DNA of 64,000 nucleotides from Eutypella sp. D-1 (Eukaryota > Ascomycota > Sordariomycetes > Xylariales > Diatrypaceae): the NCBI GenBank assembly GCA_023313575.1, contig JAJTTP010000001.1:868001-932000 (forward strand), written 5' to 3'. The notes beneath the pieces were generated by a model. That model was not told where the DNA came from, did not search any database, and was given only the letters and a program-made list of their open reading frames with translations. A program made the translations under genes and the position numbers. Below, piece after piece: positions 24,749 to 37,012 of the stretch (position 1 is the first letter of the stretch; every line of letters begins with the position of its first letter).

Positions 24749-27700
24749 ATGATGCTTGTACAAGGACCCAAAAATCCCCACGAGAGCTCCAAGGAGGCAC
24801 TCAGGGCTAAAAGTCCAGAATACGCTTCTATATCTCCTCTGCGTAGTACGTCACCGTGGTCTCCCCTTTTGAATACACAGCTAACCGTTCCGTTATGAGC
24901 AGACAATAGTCCCAAAGGTATCAAAGGCTTTGAAGTGGTAGTGGAAACAGAAGTCTCAACTCCGACTTCCGAGCCTGAGAGACTTAGTCCCAGCCCAGAA
25001 GGACCAGAACCGTCTTTGGTATCTGTCGCAGTCGACGAGAAGACAATTCAGCAGACTTTCCAAGAGTTCCAGTCACAATGGATCGATGACCCTATCATCA
25101 GGCAATGGCGGGATCCTGATCATCGGGTACATCAAGTTCTCTCCGATGTCAATGAATTATATCGCACGTGGACCACAAGAAGGCACTCCCCCTTTCACCC
25201 ATCAGCAAACCCGCTCTATCGCCAGATTGGCCGTACCCTCGCCGATGTCGGCTTGCCATGGCATAACAACCAGATCAACATGCCCGACGAGGTCGACACC
25301 AGCTGGCCATTCCATTTCAAATCGTTCGAGAGGAAGGTCATCCGAGTGAAAGGGGCCCGGCTTGGCGACCCGTCGGCGTCAGGCTACGTGTGCAACTACA
25401 GCGAAGCGAACCTCTACTGTATTCGCGCGCTCCAGCAAGAGCTCAGGGAGAGATGCCCGACTCGGGAACCACTCTTGGTGTACGAACATTTCAACGAGAA
25501 ACTGGTCAAGTCTGCTGAGGTTTTCTTCGGACTTGAGTCGCACCGTCTGAGATTGTCTGACGTCGGATCCGCCGCCATTCCGAGCTTGAGGACAGTCACG
25601 GCGAACTGCACCCGTCCTATAATCTTGACGGTGACACTGGGGAATGATAGTGGAAAGTCCGACAACCTTGGCACGCTTATTGAGATCTCCAAGGACTTTC
25701 CTGTCATCTTGCATGTTGATGCGGCACGAAACTTCGATTATGTCACCACTGTACCCGAAGCCACAAGAGACGAACTTGGCATTCCCAGGTTGGCACTACG
25801 GACGAAGGCCTTGGATGGCCCGCTTCTGTCGGATGACGGGTCTGTCCTCGCTAGTACGATCGTCGCCGGCGGTCTCAACCTCGACATTTCCGCGCCGGCG
25901 ATCGCTCTGAAACCTGCCACCCTCGGGGGGCAATCCGTGCAGGTGGAGTACACCCGGGCTTCGGATTCGGCGTTGGCTGGTTCTCGAGATGCTATATCAA
26001 TCCTATGGCTGGCGTTGCAAGAGTTACAACTCGGAGAGTCGGGCTACCGGAGTATGTACCAGCGCTGCGCCGAGGCACAAGACCAGCTTGTTCGAACACT
26101 CCATTCACGGGGCATGCGAGCAACGACATCCCCTTATTCTCTAGATGTGATTATTAACGCGTGCTCGGAAGATCAGGCGGAGCGCCTTCGCGGACTTGGG
26201 GGCGTCCTGACTGAAGAAGGCCATGTTATTCTCGGATTTCAGCCACCTCTTACCATGGACGACACCAACACTGTACTCCAGACCATTTTCCCTAGTGATG
26301 AAGAAAGACTCGACAGAAACTTTCCCGAGACCCTCACTAGCCACCACAAAGTTCCTCAAAGTACTATCACCGAGATTCGAGATACGATACAATCCTGGAA
26401 GGTTGCCACGCGGTCGGCGGCAGGATACCCATTTCACATGGGCTCTCTCTCTGCACTAGGCCCGGTCATAGGGCGATTCCTAGATGTCCAGATCCCGGAT
26501 GACTGGGTGCAGTCCCGCTCGAGAGAGATCCTGGCAGCGCGAATGAAGGCATTCGGCCTGCATAGCGCTGAGGACAGGTCGGCATTCCAGGGAGCCTTCA
26601 CGAATGGGAGCACTATGGGGAACAGGATCGGTATTCTGGTGGCTCTCCTGCAGCTCCCCGGCGCGTTCGTCTACTACTCATCCGAGACGCACTATAGCGT
26701 CGCGAAGACGCTGCGCGATAGCGACGCCCTAACGAACCGTTGGGCGCCGGACGGTCGAGGGCCCCGGTTTGCCCGCATCTCGTGTACCGAGGATGGAAGC
26801 ATGTCTGTCAAGGCGCTCGTGCGACATGCTGTTACTCACAGGCAGATGTGTCTGAATCGGGGCGAAGAGTACCGCATGGTCCTCTTCGCGAACATGGGCA
26901 CGACGTTTGTCGGCGCACGAGATGACCTCGCCCGCATCCGGACGGAGCTGCACCACGTTGGGATTTCAATATCCTACATCCACGTCGACGGTGCCCTGGA
27001 CTTTGGGTATGACGACTGCGGTATTGCATTGGGTCCACCCGGGCTGAACGACCTAGGACAGATGCCCCTAGTTCAGGGGATAACGCTTAGCCACCACAAA
27101 GCGCTGGGAAGCACAGTTTCCGGCGAGGTGGTCTGTTACAGCCCGAATGGGGAACTTGCATCACTCGCGTCCCCGGTGGAACCCCGCATAGTTTTCGAAA
27201 CATGGCTGTACACTAAGGTTTACACGCGGTCGGACATGGCCCTGGTGCTCAGCTACTGCCGCACAAACGCAACACGTCTCGTCCGCGGCCTGGAACAGAT
27301 TGGGATGGCCACGAAACGGAACGGCGAAGGGCTGATCGTAGTACTAGAGCGGCCACCCGCGTGGATCACCGAGGAGTTCTCGCTGCGTCCTGAGGGTGAC
27401 TGGGTGCATTTTATCACGATGCCTCACATCTCGCCCGAGACGGTGGATTTCTTCGTCGACCGTATCGCCTCCATCGACAAGCAGTGCACTGTCGCGTTTA
27501 GCTACGTCGCGCCGCTTCTCAGTTCTGCCTTCAGGAAACCAGTAACATTGAAGCGCGTCCATTGTCAAGGAGCCGAGGCGGCAAAGATAACTAAACTGTC
27601 GCAGGCGGTTGTGGACTCAAATGGGAACCATGACCAACATCTCGATGCTATCGTGAAGACATATCTACGTGGCGCACTCAGTGTTGCGGTGGCTGACAAC

Positions 27701-27904
27701 TCTGGGAAACTGCAGGCAGTTTTCTTGGTAGAGTCCCTTGGGGATATGTCGATCCGGGTTGGGCCAGTTCTGTTGGCATCGTACCATCACAGTACCATAC
27801 GGGAAGTTCGAGATATAGGTCAGCAGCTGATGGGATTCTTGGCTCGACATGTATATGTGAAGTTGAGGGTAGATGAGAAGAGCTACAAAGTGTATCTGTT
27901 TTAG
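24749..27904 (+). CDS. Tandem PLP-dependent (group II) decarboxylase-like protein, two exons
   Basis: The long open frame from 24899 has no ATG before its conserved region. An exon 24749-24845, a 57-bp intron (donor GTACGT, branch CTAAC, acceptor CAG ending at 24902) and exon 24903-27904 restore a start in phase and give 1032 aa; this first exon is inference. Two fold-type-I PLP halves follow. Half 2 (about residues 540-920) has TNGSTMGNRIG, FVYYSSETHYSVAKTLRD, YIHVDGALDFGY and LSHHKALGS, whose Lys (about 765) is the expected PLP lysine, as in histidine decarboxylase. Half 1 (about 100-510) has YVCNYSEANLYCIRAL and ILHVDAARNFDYV, but the lysine region reads AIALKPATLGGQ without the HK pair. 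The tail (last about 110 aa) is unassigned. Half 1 may be a regulatory or inactive domain. Substrate unknown. Confidence 0.75.
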
Positions 27905-28362
27905 GTAAGCAAAAGCATACTGATGCTCGTAAGAGAGGAAGAGGTTACATAGGCAACAGTAAGTTGGTGTGGTGGTTTCTCGAGGTCAAAATGAAGGAAC
28001 TGAGATTTGTCATTGGAAGCACAAGCAGGTCAAGCTTCGTAATAAACCTTCGAATTGTTCATTGCCACCAGACCTATGACACTACCCGAATAGCCTTTTA
28101 CGAGGATGATGTCCAACGGATCTTCCATGATATCCCGATTGTAAGGTCATTGTTATCGCGCCGAGTATTTTGAGTATTTTGTCAGAGTCGTTGAAGTTCT
28201 TCTTGATCTTCTCTTTGGCTTTGCCGGCCCTTCCTGTGTGGCCTTCTAGGCGTTGTACGACCGCCATACTTATGAGAGTGAAGTTTTCGGCGTGACGAGG
28301 ACGGCCCTAGTGCATCCCCGGCTCCTCATCTCCGAGAGCAGGGGCGAAGAGCTTTTGAGGTA
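27905..28362. other. Short convergent intergenic stretch
   Basis: Between two gene 3' ends; nothing recognised. Confidence 0.5.
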
Positions 28363-29958
28363 TTATCCGCAACCAGGTTCGTCCCCCGTAGATCCCGTTG
28401 TTTCCTGGGATGGTAAGCCGTTCCCGTACACGCCACCATCGAGAATAACAGCCTCGTTATCATCCAAGTCATCTTGTACTCTCCGCCATCTCTTAGCCTT
28501 GTCTTTTCGACCCTCTAATTCGACCCCTTTTCCTTTGGCGTCGAAGACGGGCTTGATTAGACCCCCCAGTAGGGGATTCCTGCTGAAGGTACCGGCCCCG
28601 CCAGCGCCTCGGTTGCCGGTTGTCTCCTGGAGCACCTCGCTAGGCGGTTCCGGCTCATCCTCGTCAGGAGTTTTCGGTCGTTCGATAGCAGCCATCTTCC
28701 GCACCACTTTTTTGCCGACAAGGTCGATGCTGACTATCTGCTGCCTCTTTTCGTAATCGGGCTTGGCGTTCCACTCCATCTCCCTCAGCAACTTCTGCTG
28801 TCGCTTAAATTCCCTTGCACGCTCCTCCGGGGTCGACCAAATGTTACCTCCAGTCCCCGCCATGGCGCCACCGACGTCGAAGTCCGAGGCTTCGTCCCTG
28901 ATAGTGGTTCGACGAGCATTCTGGGCCTGGAATCCTAGAAGGCGATCGCGATGCTCGAGGGCTTTGGATTCTTCCTCACTAATCTCCCGAGGGGCCTCGC
29001 GGGGCTTGGAGAAGGGTGCGGGTGTTTTAGATACTTCCGCTCTCTTGTTAGCTTCCTTATTAGCGGCCTGCCTCTCCCGACCTCGCTCTTGTCGTAGTTC
29101 TTCGATCATCAACTGTACCTCCTGTGAACTGAGAAGTGGGGTGCCACAGAAAGTACACGGGCCAAGCCCCTCCTTAACGCAGATAACCTTCCCGCAGCTC
29201 AGACAGTTTGGAGCCGCCGACAGAAGGGGATGTCGCGCAGCAACACAGTTACATCGTCTTGCAGCGGCATCGCCGGTCTCACTGGGATTTGTCGAAATTT
29301 CTAGCGCACGGATAGCAGCGTCCAAATCGGATAGGGCTGTAGACGCTCCACGCATAGCGGTCCCGCCTGAGATGTTCACCTTGGTCTTCGGACCAGGTGT
29401 GGAGGAACGAGAGCCTGGCGTAGATTTAGATTTGGACTTGGGGATATCTGAGATCAGGTGACCCTGCGCAGAAGGAGGAGGCTTCGGTGGTGGTGGAGTG
29501 GCGGACTTTTGTGGTGGTTGTTGTTTCGCAGGCGAGGCGCGGCCACTTGAAGCCGCGGTAGTCGAGGGACCTGATTTGCGAGATGCATAATAGTCATCTT
29601 CTATATCCTTCTTGTTATACACAGTACCAGGAGCAGGCCCTACGTCCGTGACTTTGCGCGGAGCTAAGGTGTGAATCTGAGCCTTTTTCTTTTTAGACCG
29701 ACCCGTGGATTTTGGTACAGCATCAACGTCAGAGGTATGGCTACTCCCCGGCTGTGAAGGCGCCGCGGAAGCCTTAGGATCCTTCCGCTTAGAGTTGAAG
29801 GAGGCGATAAAGTCAACAGCCTCGGGTGAGTCGCCAAGCAGATTCCTAAAATGCTCAGCTGCTTCCTGTTTAGACAAGGTAGCCGCGTAATCTAGTGCTT
29901 CTTTGAGCTGTTCGTCAGGTAGAGGCAAGAGCCTTGAAAGTTGCTGAGATAATGACAT
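28363..29958 (-). CDS. ASC-1/TRIP4-type C2HC5 zinc-finger protein (Rqt4-like)
   Basis: A single-exon 531-aa protein starting MSLSQQLSRLLPLPDEQL. Its N-terminus (to about residue 55) looks like the helical domain that opens this family. The central CNCVAARHPLLSAAPNCLSC and following GKVICVKEGLGPCTFCGTPL carry the C2HC5 zinc-finger cysteines (around residues 235-275). Between them lie low-complexity Ser/Pro/Lys stretches, and the C-terminal half has long charged helices (EEERAREFKRQQKLLREMEW). Family knowledge: human TRIP4 and yeast Rqt4 belong to the ribosome quality-control trigger complex that splits collided ribosomes; TRIP4 is also a transcription coactivator. Role here is by analogy. Confidence 0.82.
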   Translation of the reverse strand: MSLSQQLSRLLPLPDEQLKEALDYAATLSKQEAAEHFRNLLGDSPEAVDFIASFNSKRKDPKASAAPSQPGSSHTSDVDAVPKSTGRSKKKKAQIHTLAPRKVTDVGPAPGTVYNKKDIEDDYYASRKSGPSTTAASSGRASPAKQQPPQKSATPPPPKPPPSAQGHLISDIPKSKSKSTPGSRSSTPGPKTKVNISGGTAMRGASTALSDLDAAIRALEISTNPSETGDAAARRCNCVAARHPLLSAAPNCLSCGKVICVKEGLGPCTFCGTPLLSSQEVQLMIEELRQERGRERQAANKEANKRAEVSKTPAPFSKPREAPREISEEESKALEHRDRLLGFQAQNARRTTIRDEASDFDVGGAMAGTGGNIWSTPEERAREFKRQQKLLREMEWNAKPDYEKRQQIVSIDLVGKKVVRKMAAIERPKTPDEDEPEPPSEVLQETTGNRGAGGAGTFSRNPLLGGLIKPVFDAKGKGVELEGRKDKAKRWRRVQDDLDDNEAVILDGGVYGNGLPSQETTGSTGDEPGCG

Positions 29959-31953
29959 GTCTGCGTTTTACAGGAGATCCTGGTTAGTCGACTTCATTGA
30001 TTTTCCACTTTGATCTATGGCGACCGTTTCCTCTGTATTAGGCCTTTTCCAAGCACTGGAAGGACAGAGGATGTTAAACGGATGTCAGGAGGAAGTGATT
30101 TATATCTAGGTACCTAGGTACACATAAAACCCATAAACTGCTGTCAGCTGTCACAAAGACCTAGAGGTACCTATGTACTTATGAATCATTCGCCGGGTTA
30201 CCAGCCACATGTGCCCCGCACTGCTGCCCCTCCGTTCAGCCACATTCTACCCCTCGAACCCCTTTCACTTGTAATTAGGTACTCATCCCCTACTTCCCCC
30301 CTTCTTCCTCCCTGGATGACTACCACCATCATCTTCTTCACGAGCTGCAGTTGAATATCATCGTCAGATTTCCAATTTGGTGTCTCCTCCCCAAGGGATA
30401 TACACGCGAAATTTCAATTCTGTGACGTAGTATAGGCCGAGGAAGACAAGCCATCCACAACCCGGGAGCTATGCACACGAACATCACCATACATGAAGGC
30501 TCCGGCGGTCTCATTAAGCTATCATCTGGCATGTACCCGATGGAAGTAATGTGGACGACGTCTCGTTCCCGGCCTTTATCTGTTCGCTCTATTTGTCTCG
30601 AGCTACGTTCAAATCCGGCGCAAAGCAAGGATAGCTATTCACATTTACTCTACCGACAGACCCGGAATACGGAAAGCACAAATCCAAGTATACATAAGTT
30701 TCAAACCAATGCATGCGGCGCACTAAAATGCAGTATCAAAATATGCCGATGCAATAATTTGCATATAGGCTTCTCTGACCTCCTGTCCGCGAAGGGGTGA
30801 TTCAAACCTCGCGTGATTGGACCCGACGCCCGATAACACGAGTCCCCTGGGAGGACTTATAAAGATGGGTCAGAATTATGAGTATACCAGGGAAAGTCAG
30901 TGAGAAAAGGCAGAGCGCCGTTGATATCAGGGAAAATGCGTCTTTCCCCTCCTTGTTCCTAACTTGATAAAATTGCAGGGTTTCTCCATGGTCACGAGCT
31001 AGGACGCCGAGCTACTCCATGCAGTGCGATCTCAACGTAACGGCGTTTTCCTAGGTTCCTTTTCCCTGGTTTAAAGGCTTGCTTTCTACGGAGTAGATTT
31101 TAGAGCAAATAAATATCGTGAATATCGCCTCCTAAGTCTACATGCCAATCGATCTTCGCGTGAGAACCTCGACCCCTTCCAATAGTCAATAGCACGGGTT
31201 TCTCGTTAGAGGCGATAACACAGAAGTGCGCTAGAGAACAGACACGGGAAGTTAGTGAGACACATGTGGCAGAAAGACCTCTCCCTGTCCGAATCCCACG
31301 TTTGCCTATAATTAGAATTCAGGTGGGCAAACAAGTTCTATATCTAGATTCTTAGATGACTGGTACGAAGGCATGGAGTTTCGGCATGTGAATCTGGACA
31401 TTTTCTGGAGATGCAACTAATAGTAGTAGATGAGGCACGGGGGCCGGCCTCAAACGACCCCGAACCCTCCAAGCGCCCGCTATGATGCGTCCCACGCTCA
31501 AGCCTAATCGTCTTATCACACCGGCAATTAGACACTAAAAAAGGCCTTAAAGTATACCCGCAGACGCGCTATGTTCCAAGTTACATCATCCTCACCTGTT
31601 CACATGAGGTTGTAGTTAAAGATTCCTAGCTTAGCAGGCTAGGCACGTAATATAGCTGCATCCTCTCCTCGTCTACTATATCTCTTGCATGTCCCTTGCA
31701 TGTGCATCATTACCCCAGTAAGGAATTCCCCAAAAATCACCACTCATGTGACTATTCCAACATTTTCTGGTACATAATTGCGAATAACCCTGCCAACAGG
31801 CGAGCACCGTGACAACGTGCCTCCTGCTGGGTAACCGATCCGGGATATCATAGGCAAGGATTGTATAGCTTTTGCATGGATATACCGGCATCTTGAGAGG
31901 GGAGGAGTCAGTGGTTTAAACCAGTCATAGAGTCACACAGTTGGCTGTCGACG
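29959..31953. other. Gene-free divergent region of 2 kb
   Basis: Upstream of both the Rqt4-like gene and the glycosidase gene. Contains CTAGGTACCTAGGTA near 30106-30120. A plus-strand open frame at 30471-30800 has no recognisable feature and is not called. Confidence 0.45.
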
Positions 31954-34874
31954 ATGATGGAACCCAAATGGTCCGGGCCGCGGTCTGAATGCTGCGATTC
32001 CCTGCGGCCAAAAGCGCACCCAGTCGTCGTTCGGAATGAAGACTTTAAAACCGGTCAGACCCCTCACACCCCAGGGTTTCGTCCCTGGGGTAAGAGTGAT
32101 TTTCAACCCTCAAGTGATGACTATAAGCTCCTCAAAATGGTCGCTGTGCTCATGCTTTTTGGGATATTTGCAATCTTTCTCACCGGAGGGCGCTCGCAGT
32201 TGCCCTCGCGTCCAATAGGATCGCCACCGAAAGGGACTTCGTTCCTTGACCACGACGCTCCAATCGCTGGCTTCCTAGGGCGGACGTTCTTGAAGGACAA
32301 TATTCCATTCATTGACATCCCCGATAAGCTCATTCAGGATGTCTACTACTACCGGTGGTCGTCTCTCCAACACAATCTGCGTTATGTAATGCAAAACGTC
32401 GGCTGGATGTGTACGGAGTTCGTACATCCCGTCTGGTACGCGAGCGCGTACGGTGCCATCGATGCTGCTGCCGGGCACCACTTGGATGAGATGAGATGGC
32501 TTCGCAGCACTTACTATGCGGACGACTATTTCCAGCTATACGCTCGCGGTCCCGCTAACTCCACTCAGTACACTCAGTGGATACTAGATGCTGCGAACCG
32601 CCGTTCAATGGTGACTGGTGATGCCAAATTCTTATCGGTGCACCTCAATGACATGGTTAACGTGTGGCAAAGGTGGGACAGTTTATTCGACAAGAAAGCC
32701 GGCCTCTACTATGTTGAACCTGTCTGGGATGCGCAAGAGCTATCGCTTCCCGGGTGGATAGTCGACCCGAACGGTACCATTGGAAACCTACGTTACGATG
32801 GTCCAGATACATATCGTCCTAGTCATAATGCGTATATGGCGGCGAACGCCAGAGCCATTTCCAGAGCTGCTAGTCTTGCCGGAGACGAAATAGTCGGACG
32901 CCAGTTCACTAAAGTAGCAGACGATCTCGAATCAAGCTTGTACAGCCGTCTGTGGGATCCCGTCAAGGAGTTTTTCATGGACGTGATCCGTCCAGATAAC
33001 CCAGGTCTTGAGCGGCTTGCTGGTAGGGAGCAAGTAGGCCTCTTTCCGTTCCGGTTCGGGATTGGCCTGGACGAGAAGTATGCCCAGCCTGCTGTCGATG
33101 CGATGTTTGATCCCGAAGGCTTCCTTGCGCCTTACGGCCCCACGACCTTAGAAATACGGGACCCTTGGTTCATGGGGGAGAAGTCTGACGATCGCTATTG
33201 TAGGTGGATTACCTTGAAAATCAAACTCCCAAAGCCTGACTTCTTATGCTTTCGAGTTTGAATCATGATGGCATCATTAACCCTCAGTAGGTTGCTTTTG
33301 GAATGGTATGTCCTGGCCATATTCAACGAGCCACACTCTCAAATCACTTGCTGCGATATACCGTGCCGGTATTACCAATGTCACCGCCGAGCACTACTAC
33401 CAGTATCTGCGAACCTACGCCAAGACGCAGCAAAAGGACCACCACCCCTACATTGCCGAGTCTCATTATCCGTTCCGAGATGCATGGTCTGCGGACAGTA
33501 CTAGTAAGTTAAAGGGACCCGAGCAAAGTATCTTCACACACCTAAAATCATTAACATTATGCTTCCTCGATAGATCATTCTGAGCACTATGCCCACTCCA
33601 CTTATAACGATGACATAATCACCGGTCTATTAGGCATATTGCCCCAGGCGGACGACACTCTCGTCATCTCGCCGATTGTCCCGCATAACTGGACCTATTT
33701 TGGTATAGAAAACCTACCATACCACGGTCATCTTGTCACAGTGCTTTATGACGAGGATGGCTCGCGCTACAAGCAAGGCAGCGGTTTAACGGTCTTCGTG
33801 GACGGCAAGAATGTGTATAACACCAGAGGGAGACGCGCCGAGGTGCCTGTGATCCCATCGTTGCCGTCAGTCACACCCACAGACGGTGTCTTAATGAACA
33901 TCGCAGCGAACCCGTTGGGACTGAGCGAGCAGTATCCTAAGGTCAATGCAACATACACCTACGAGGCTGATTGGGTATACAAGGCCATTGACGGTGTTTT
34001 GTATTACGACCGTATACCAGACAACCGCTGGACGAATTTCGGATCGCCTAACACAAATGACACAGTCACCTTAACCTTCGCGCGCCCTCGCAACATATCA
34101 TCGGTCACACTGGCGTTATACTCAGATGTCGAGCGCGGCGGGTCCATCGACCTTCCCACTCACATCGAGGTCTACGGAGACAGTGGTGAGCTGCTTAGCA
34201 CCGTCGCGAACGCCAATGATGTCCTATTGGCCAACGACCGGAACGAGATCCGGCTCAATAAGGAGGTCGAAACCTTGTCTGTCGCCGTGAATCTGTATCG
34301 GAAGTCCGAGGACCTCTGGGTTGGTATCTGCGAACTTGAAGTCTGGGTCCCGCCGGCCGACACTAAGGGGGTCTATTACGCCGTCGACGCCCACATTGAG
34401 GGAGAGACCACCCGGGTCCTTTTCGACGGCCCTGGCCCGGGCAGAATCTCAGCCAACAACACCCAGAACGGCTTCAGCAAAGCAACGCCGAACGGCGCCG
34501 TGATCAGCGGCCTGGCGCCCGACAGCAACATCTCGTTCGCAGGGGTAGTGGGTCCCCACGAAGGCCGCAACAAGCCCGTTACCCTCGAGATCGGGTACCT
34601 GCACACCGGCGGCGCGGACGAAGTGCTCAGCGTCGAGGTCAACCACGACGCGGGGTCCACGAAGCACGTCAGACTGGCGCCCACGGCGGCCACACAGGGG
34701 GAAAGGGGGGATGCTCGTTGCCGGTGCGGTGGGGGCTATAAATACGGCAAGGTTGAGGTGTCGGACGTCCGTCTTGGCGTCGGCAAAAATTGGGTCGTTC
34801 TCAAGGGCGAGCCGATGACCGGCAGCGGGGCAGATAATAGGCTCAGGATAGAAACTTTAACCGTCATATACTAG
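31954..34874 (+). CDS. Membrane-anchored six-hairpin glycosidase (MGH1/GH63-like) with C-terminal binding-like modules
   Basis: Exons 31954-33199, 33291-33503 and 33574-34874 join in matching phases to 919 aa; splicing restores RYCCFWNGMSWPYSTSHTL. A cytosolic-looking N-terminus is followed by one hydrophobic segment (about residues 63-80, MVAVLMLFGIFAIFL), suggesting a type II membrane protein. The (alpha/alpha)6 region (about 110-590) has YYYRWSSLQHNLRYV, MRWLRSTYYADDYFQLYARG, RPSHNAYMAANARAI, FWNGMSWPYSTS and ISPIVPHNWTYFGIENLPYHG, as in mannosylglycerate-hydrolase-type and GH63-like enzymes. Next comes a discoidin/F5-8C-like region (DGVLYYDRIPDNRWTNFGSP, DTVTLTFARPRNISSVTLAL) and a last beta-rich module. 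The segment RCRCGGGYKYG near the C-terminus is unlike its surroundings. The exact GH family and substrate remain open. Confidence 0.78.
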
Positions 34875-36213
34875 ATATTACATATCTCGGGTGGTCTATG
34901 TCTCGTGAACACTCTTCTGTTTACCCTAGGCATGGGTTTATTGTCTTGGTAAGTCTGGAGGAGAGTCTTTGGAGGGCTTGGACTTATCAGCCTGATCTAG
35001 CGAAGTTGGTATGCATGGCAGGAGATAGTTGGCTCCCTGCGTATTTGGTTAGCAATTGATCTAGAGGGTTTCCAGCTGTTTCATGGACACAGTCATCGAT
35101 TCGGGGCACCTCGCGATGTATTAGTTGGCGTATCAGATGTACTATATTGGCGAGAGACCTCCTTACGTGACGAGGGACAATTCGGTCTAGGTTATTCAAT
35201 ATTCTCTTTACGATTCTACTAGCAAGTATCAGCACAGAGTCCATGCACCCCTGGAGCGGTAATTTAAAGCAGGTTTCTGGGTAGCAATCTTCATGGTCAT
35301 ATGTCCACTCGGGCTAGGGCGTCGTACTCACTGGATTCAAGCCATATACCACTACACTGCGGGCTTTTGCCGTATGTGTGACCAGTTATCAATCCGAGTA
35401 CTGTGTTCTCTAATATCAGAAAGCAGAAGCGGCAAATTTCTATTACCAACCCACCACCATTTGCAGGCTTTTGATAGACAATGTGGCTGCCCATCTTTAG
35501 GAGGCTCTTAGGCATTCTAATAGATTCCCTACTGCCCATGTTTCCAATGATGTTTCCGCTATTACAGAGTTACTCTAGTCATTACTACGCATTTGAATGT
35601 TGCGCCTGCTATCCAAATTACCTTTGTTATTGAATGGTACTATTGCGGAGAGGGTTATCCTCCGGACCCGCCTATTTGAGGAAGTATCTCTTGTCTCTGT
35701 ATGACTAGCTGCAGTTTCCAAAATCCCTTGACAGTGAATGTTTTCTATGACATCGTAAAAGACACTTGTAGACTTTAGAAGGTATCACGAACCCCCCACC
35801 TCGCATATCAGCAGCATACCTAGATGGAAGTAGCACATAGCTGAACATAGAGAAGATCAAGAGGCACTGTGTAGGATAATCATTCTTAACTGATTATTAG
35901 TCAAGTACAAAGGAGTGTATGAGATTATCTCTTGCCTTGCACCCATCAAGGTTTGTGAAAGACTGTCCACGCATATCACCAGTCCTGGACAGCAGAGGAG
36001 TGGTACACAGCAGCAGGCTGAATACACTGTGAAAGAGGCCAAAAGCTTCCTATTCTTGGTTGAGATATCTGGGCCACCAAGGAGCAAATCATACTGGCTG
36101 GGTTGCAGCCCTGGTTGCTTCTGGAGCTGGGAGATAAGCACTGTGCCTAAAAGCGGATCACACACAAACATCTACTTTGGAACATGAGATGTAATGATAG
36201 TATCTCTCTAATA

Positions 36214-36225
36214 CCCCCCCCCCCC
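36214..36225. repeat. C12 homopolymer
   Basis: Uninterrupted run of twelve C followed by GG; length may be unreliable in assembly. Confidence 0.8.
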
Positions 36226-36674
36226 GGTCCCTACTATCCTACCTACCTACATTCAATATCTATATGCAGTTGATAGACAAGTAGATGAGGTATCTTGTAT
36301 TCGCCTCGGGTCTTCAAAAGACCAACTAGATACTGGTGGGTGGGCAATGGTACCGCTGTAGCAGAGGGTATAAGATCTTGCTAGCATTGATGAGCCAGAG
36401 GTACTTTCTCTACTGATAACGCAAGAAGAAAAAGAGAAGCATAGAATGCTAATAGATGATTCCATATCTTTAACCATTACCCTATCGAGATTAGACACAC
36501 ATACCCAGGGCATGTATGTAGTAACAGTGGCAGACCAAAGATTCCCTACACAAGATACTGTCCAGCCGAATACGGCATAGGAGGCCTGGAATATCAGGAT
36601 CTAACGCTTCTCGCTGACTTGTTCGTACATTCACTTTCCAAAAATACAAACCTAGTTGTCCAGTTTCTGGAAAA

Positions 36675-36682
36675 TATAAATA
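36675..36682 (+). promoter_or_regulatory. TATA box followed by CT-rich tract, ankyrin gene
   Basis: TATAAATA followed within 15 bp by a pyrimidine-rich tract of about 100 bp. In filamentous fungi CT stretches often precede transcription starts. The ATG lies about 330 bp downstream. Confidence 0.4.
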
Positions 36683-37012
36683 GCCCGCCTTTCCTCTCGT
36701 CTGCTTTACCCAAACATACTTTCCTCTCCCACACCCATCTCCTTCTTCCCTCTCTTCTTCGCCATCTTCTGTCTCATCTTCTTCCTCTTCTCTTTGAAAG
36801 GAAGTGGTTGTGGCACTATCCATCTCAGAAATCAAGACTATCTCGTGTGTATGAGAGCGTCTTGAATCGGATACTCTACTCCAGATTCTGGTACTCGATC
36901 ACCAAAGCACTTCACGGGCTCAAGGCCACTCTATTTTAAAGGAACTTGATTCACAGATTTTCCATTCTCTATTCCCTGAGTAATCCGCGTCTCCACACTG
37001 CACCTTTGCACG

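Larger units (their letters stand above)
34875..37012. other. Gene-free 2.1-kb stretch upstream of the ankyrin gene
   Basis: Contains a C12 homopolymer (36214-36225), a TATAAATA element at 36675-36682 and then a roughly 100-bp CT-rich tract (about 36690-36800), which looks like a core promoter with its start region, leaving a long 5' UTR. Overlapping opposing open frames at 35857-36187 and a minus-strand frame at 34987-35244 show no family signal. Confidence 0.45.

Noticed and set aside
34987..35244. 85-codon minus-strand frame MDSVLILASRIVKRILNN
   Set aside because: Looks somewhat protein-like, but has no recognisable family, no supporting exons and low-complexity flanks; could be a remnant.
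35857..36187. Opposing open frames of about 100 codons between the glycosidase and the ankyrin gene
   Set aside because: They overlap each other on both strands, lack motifs and have AT-rich surroundings.
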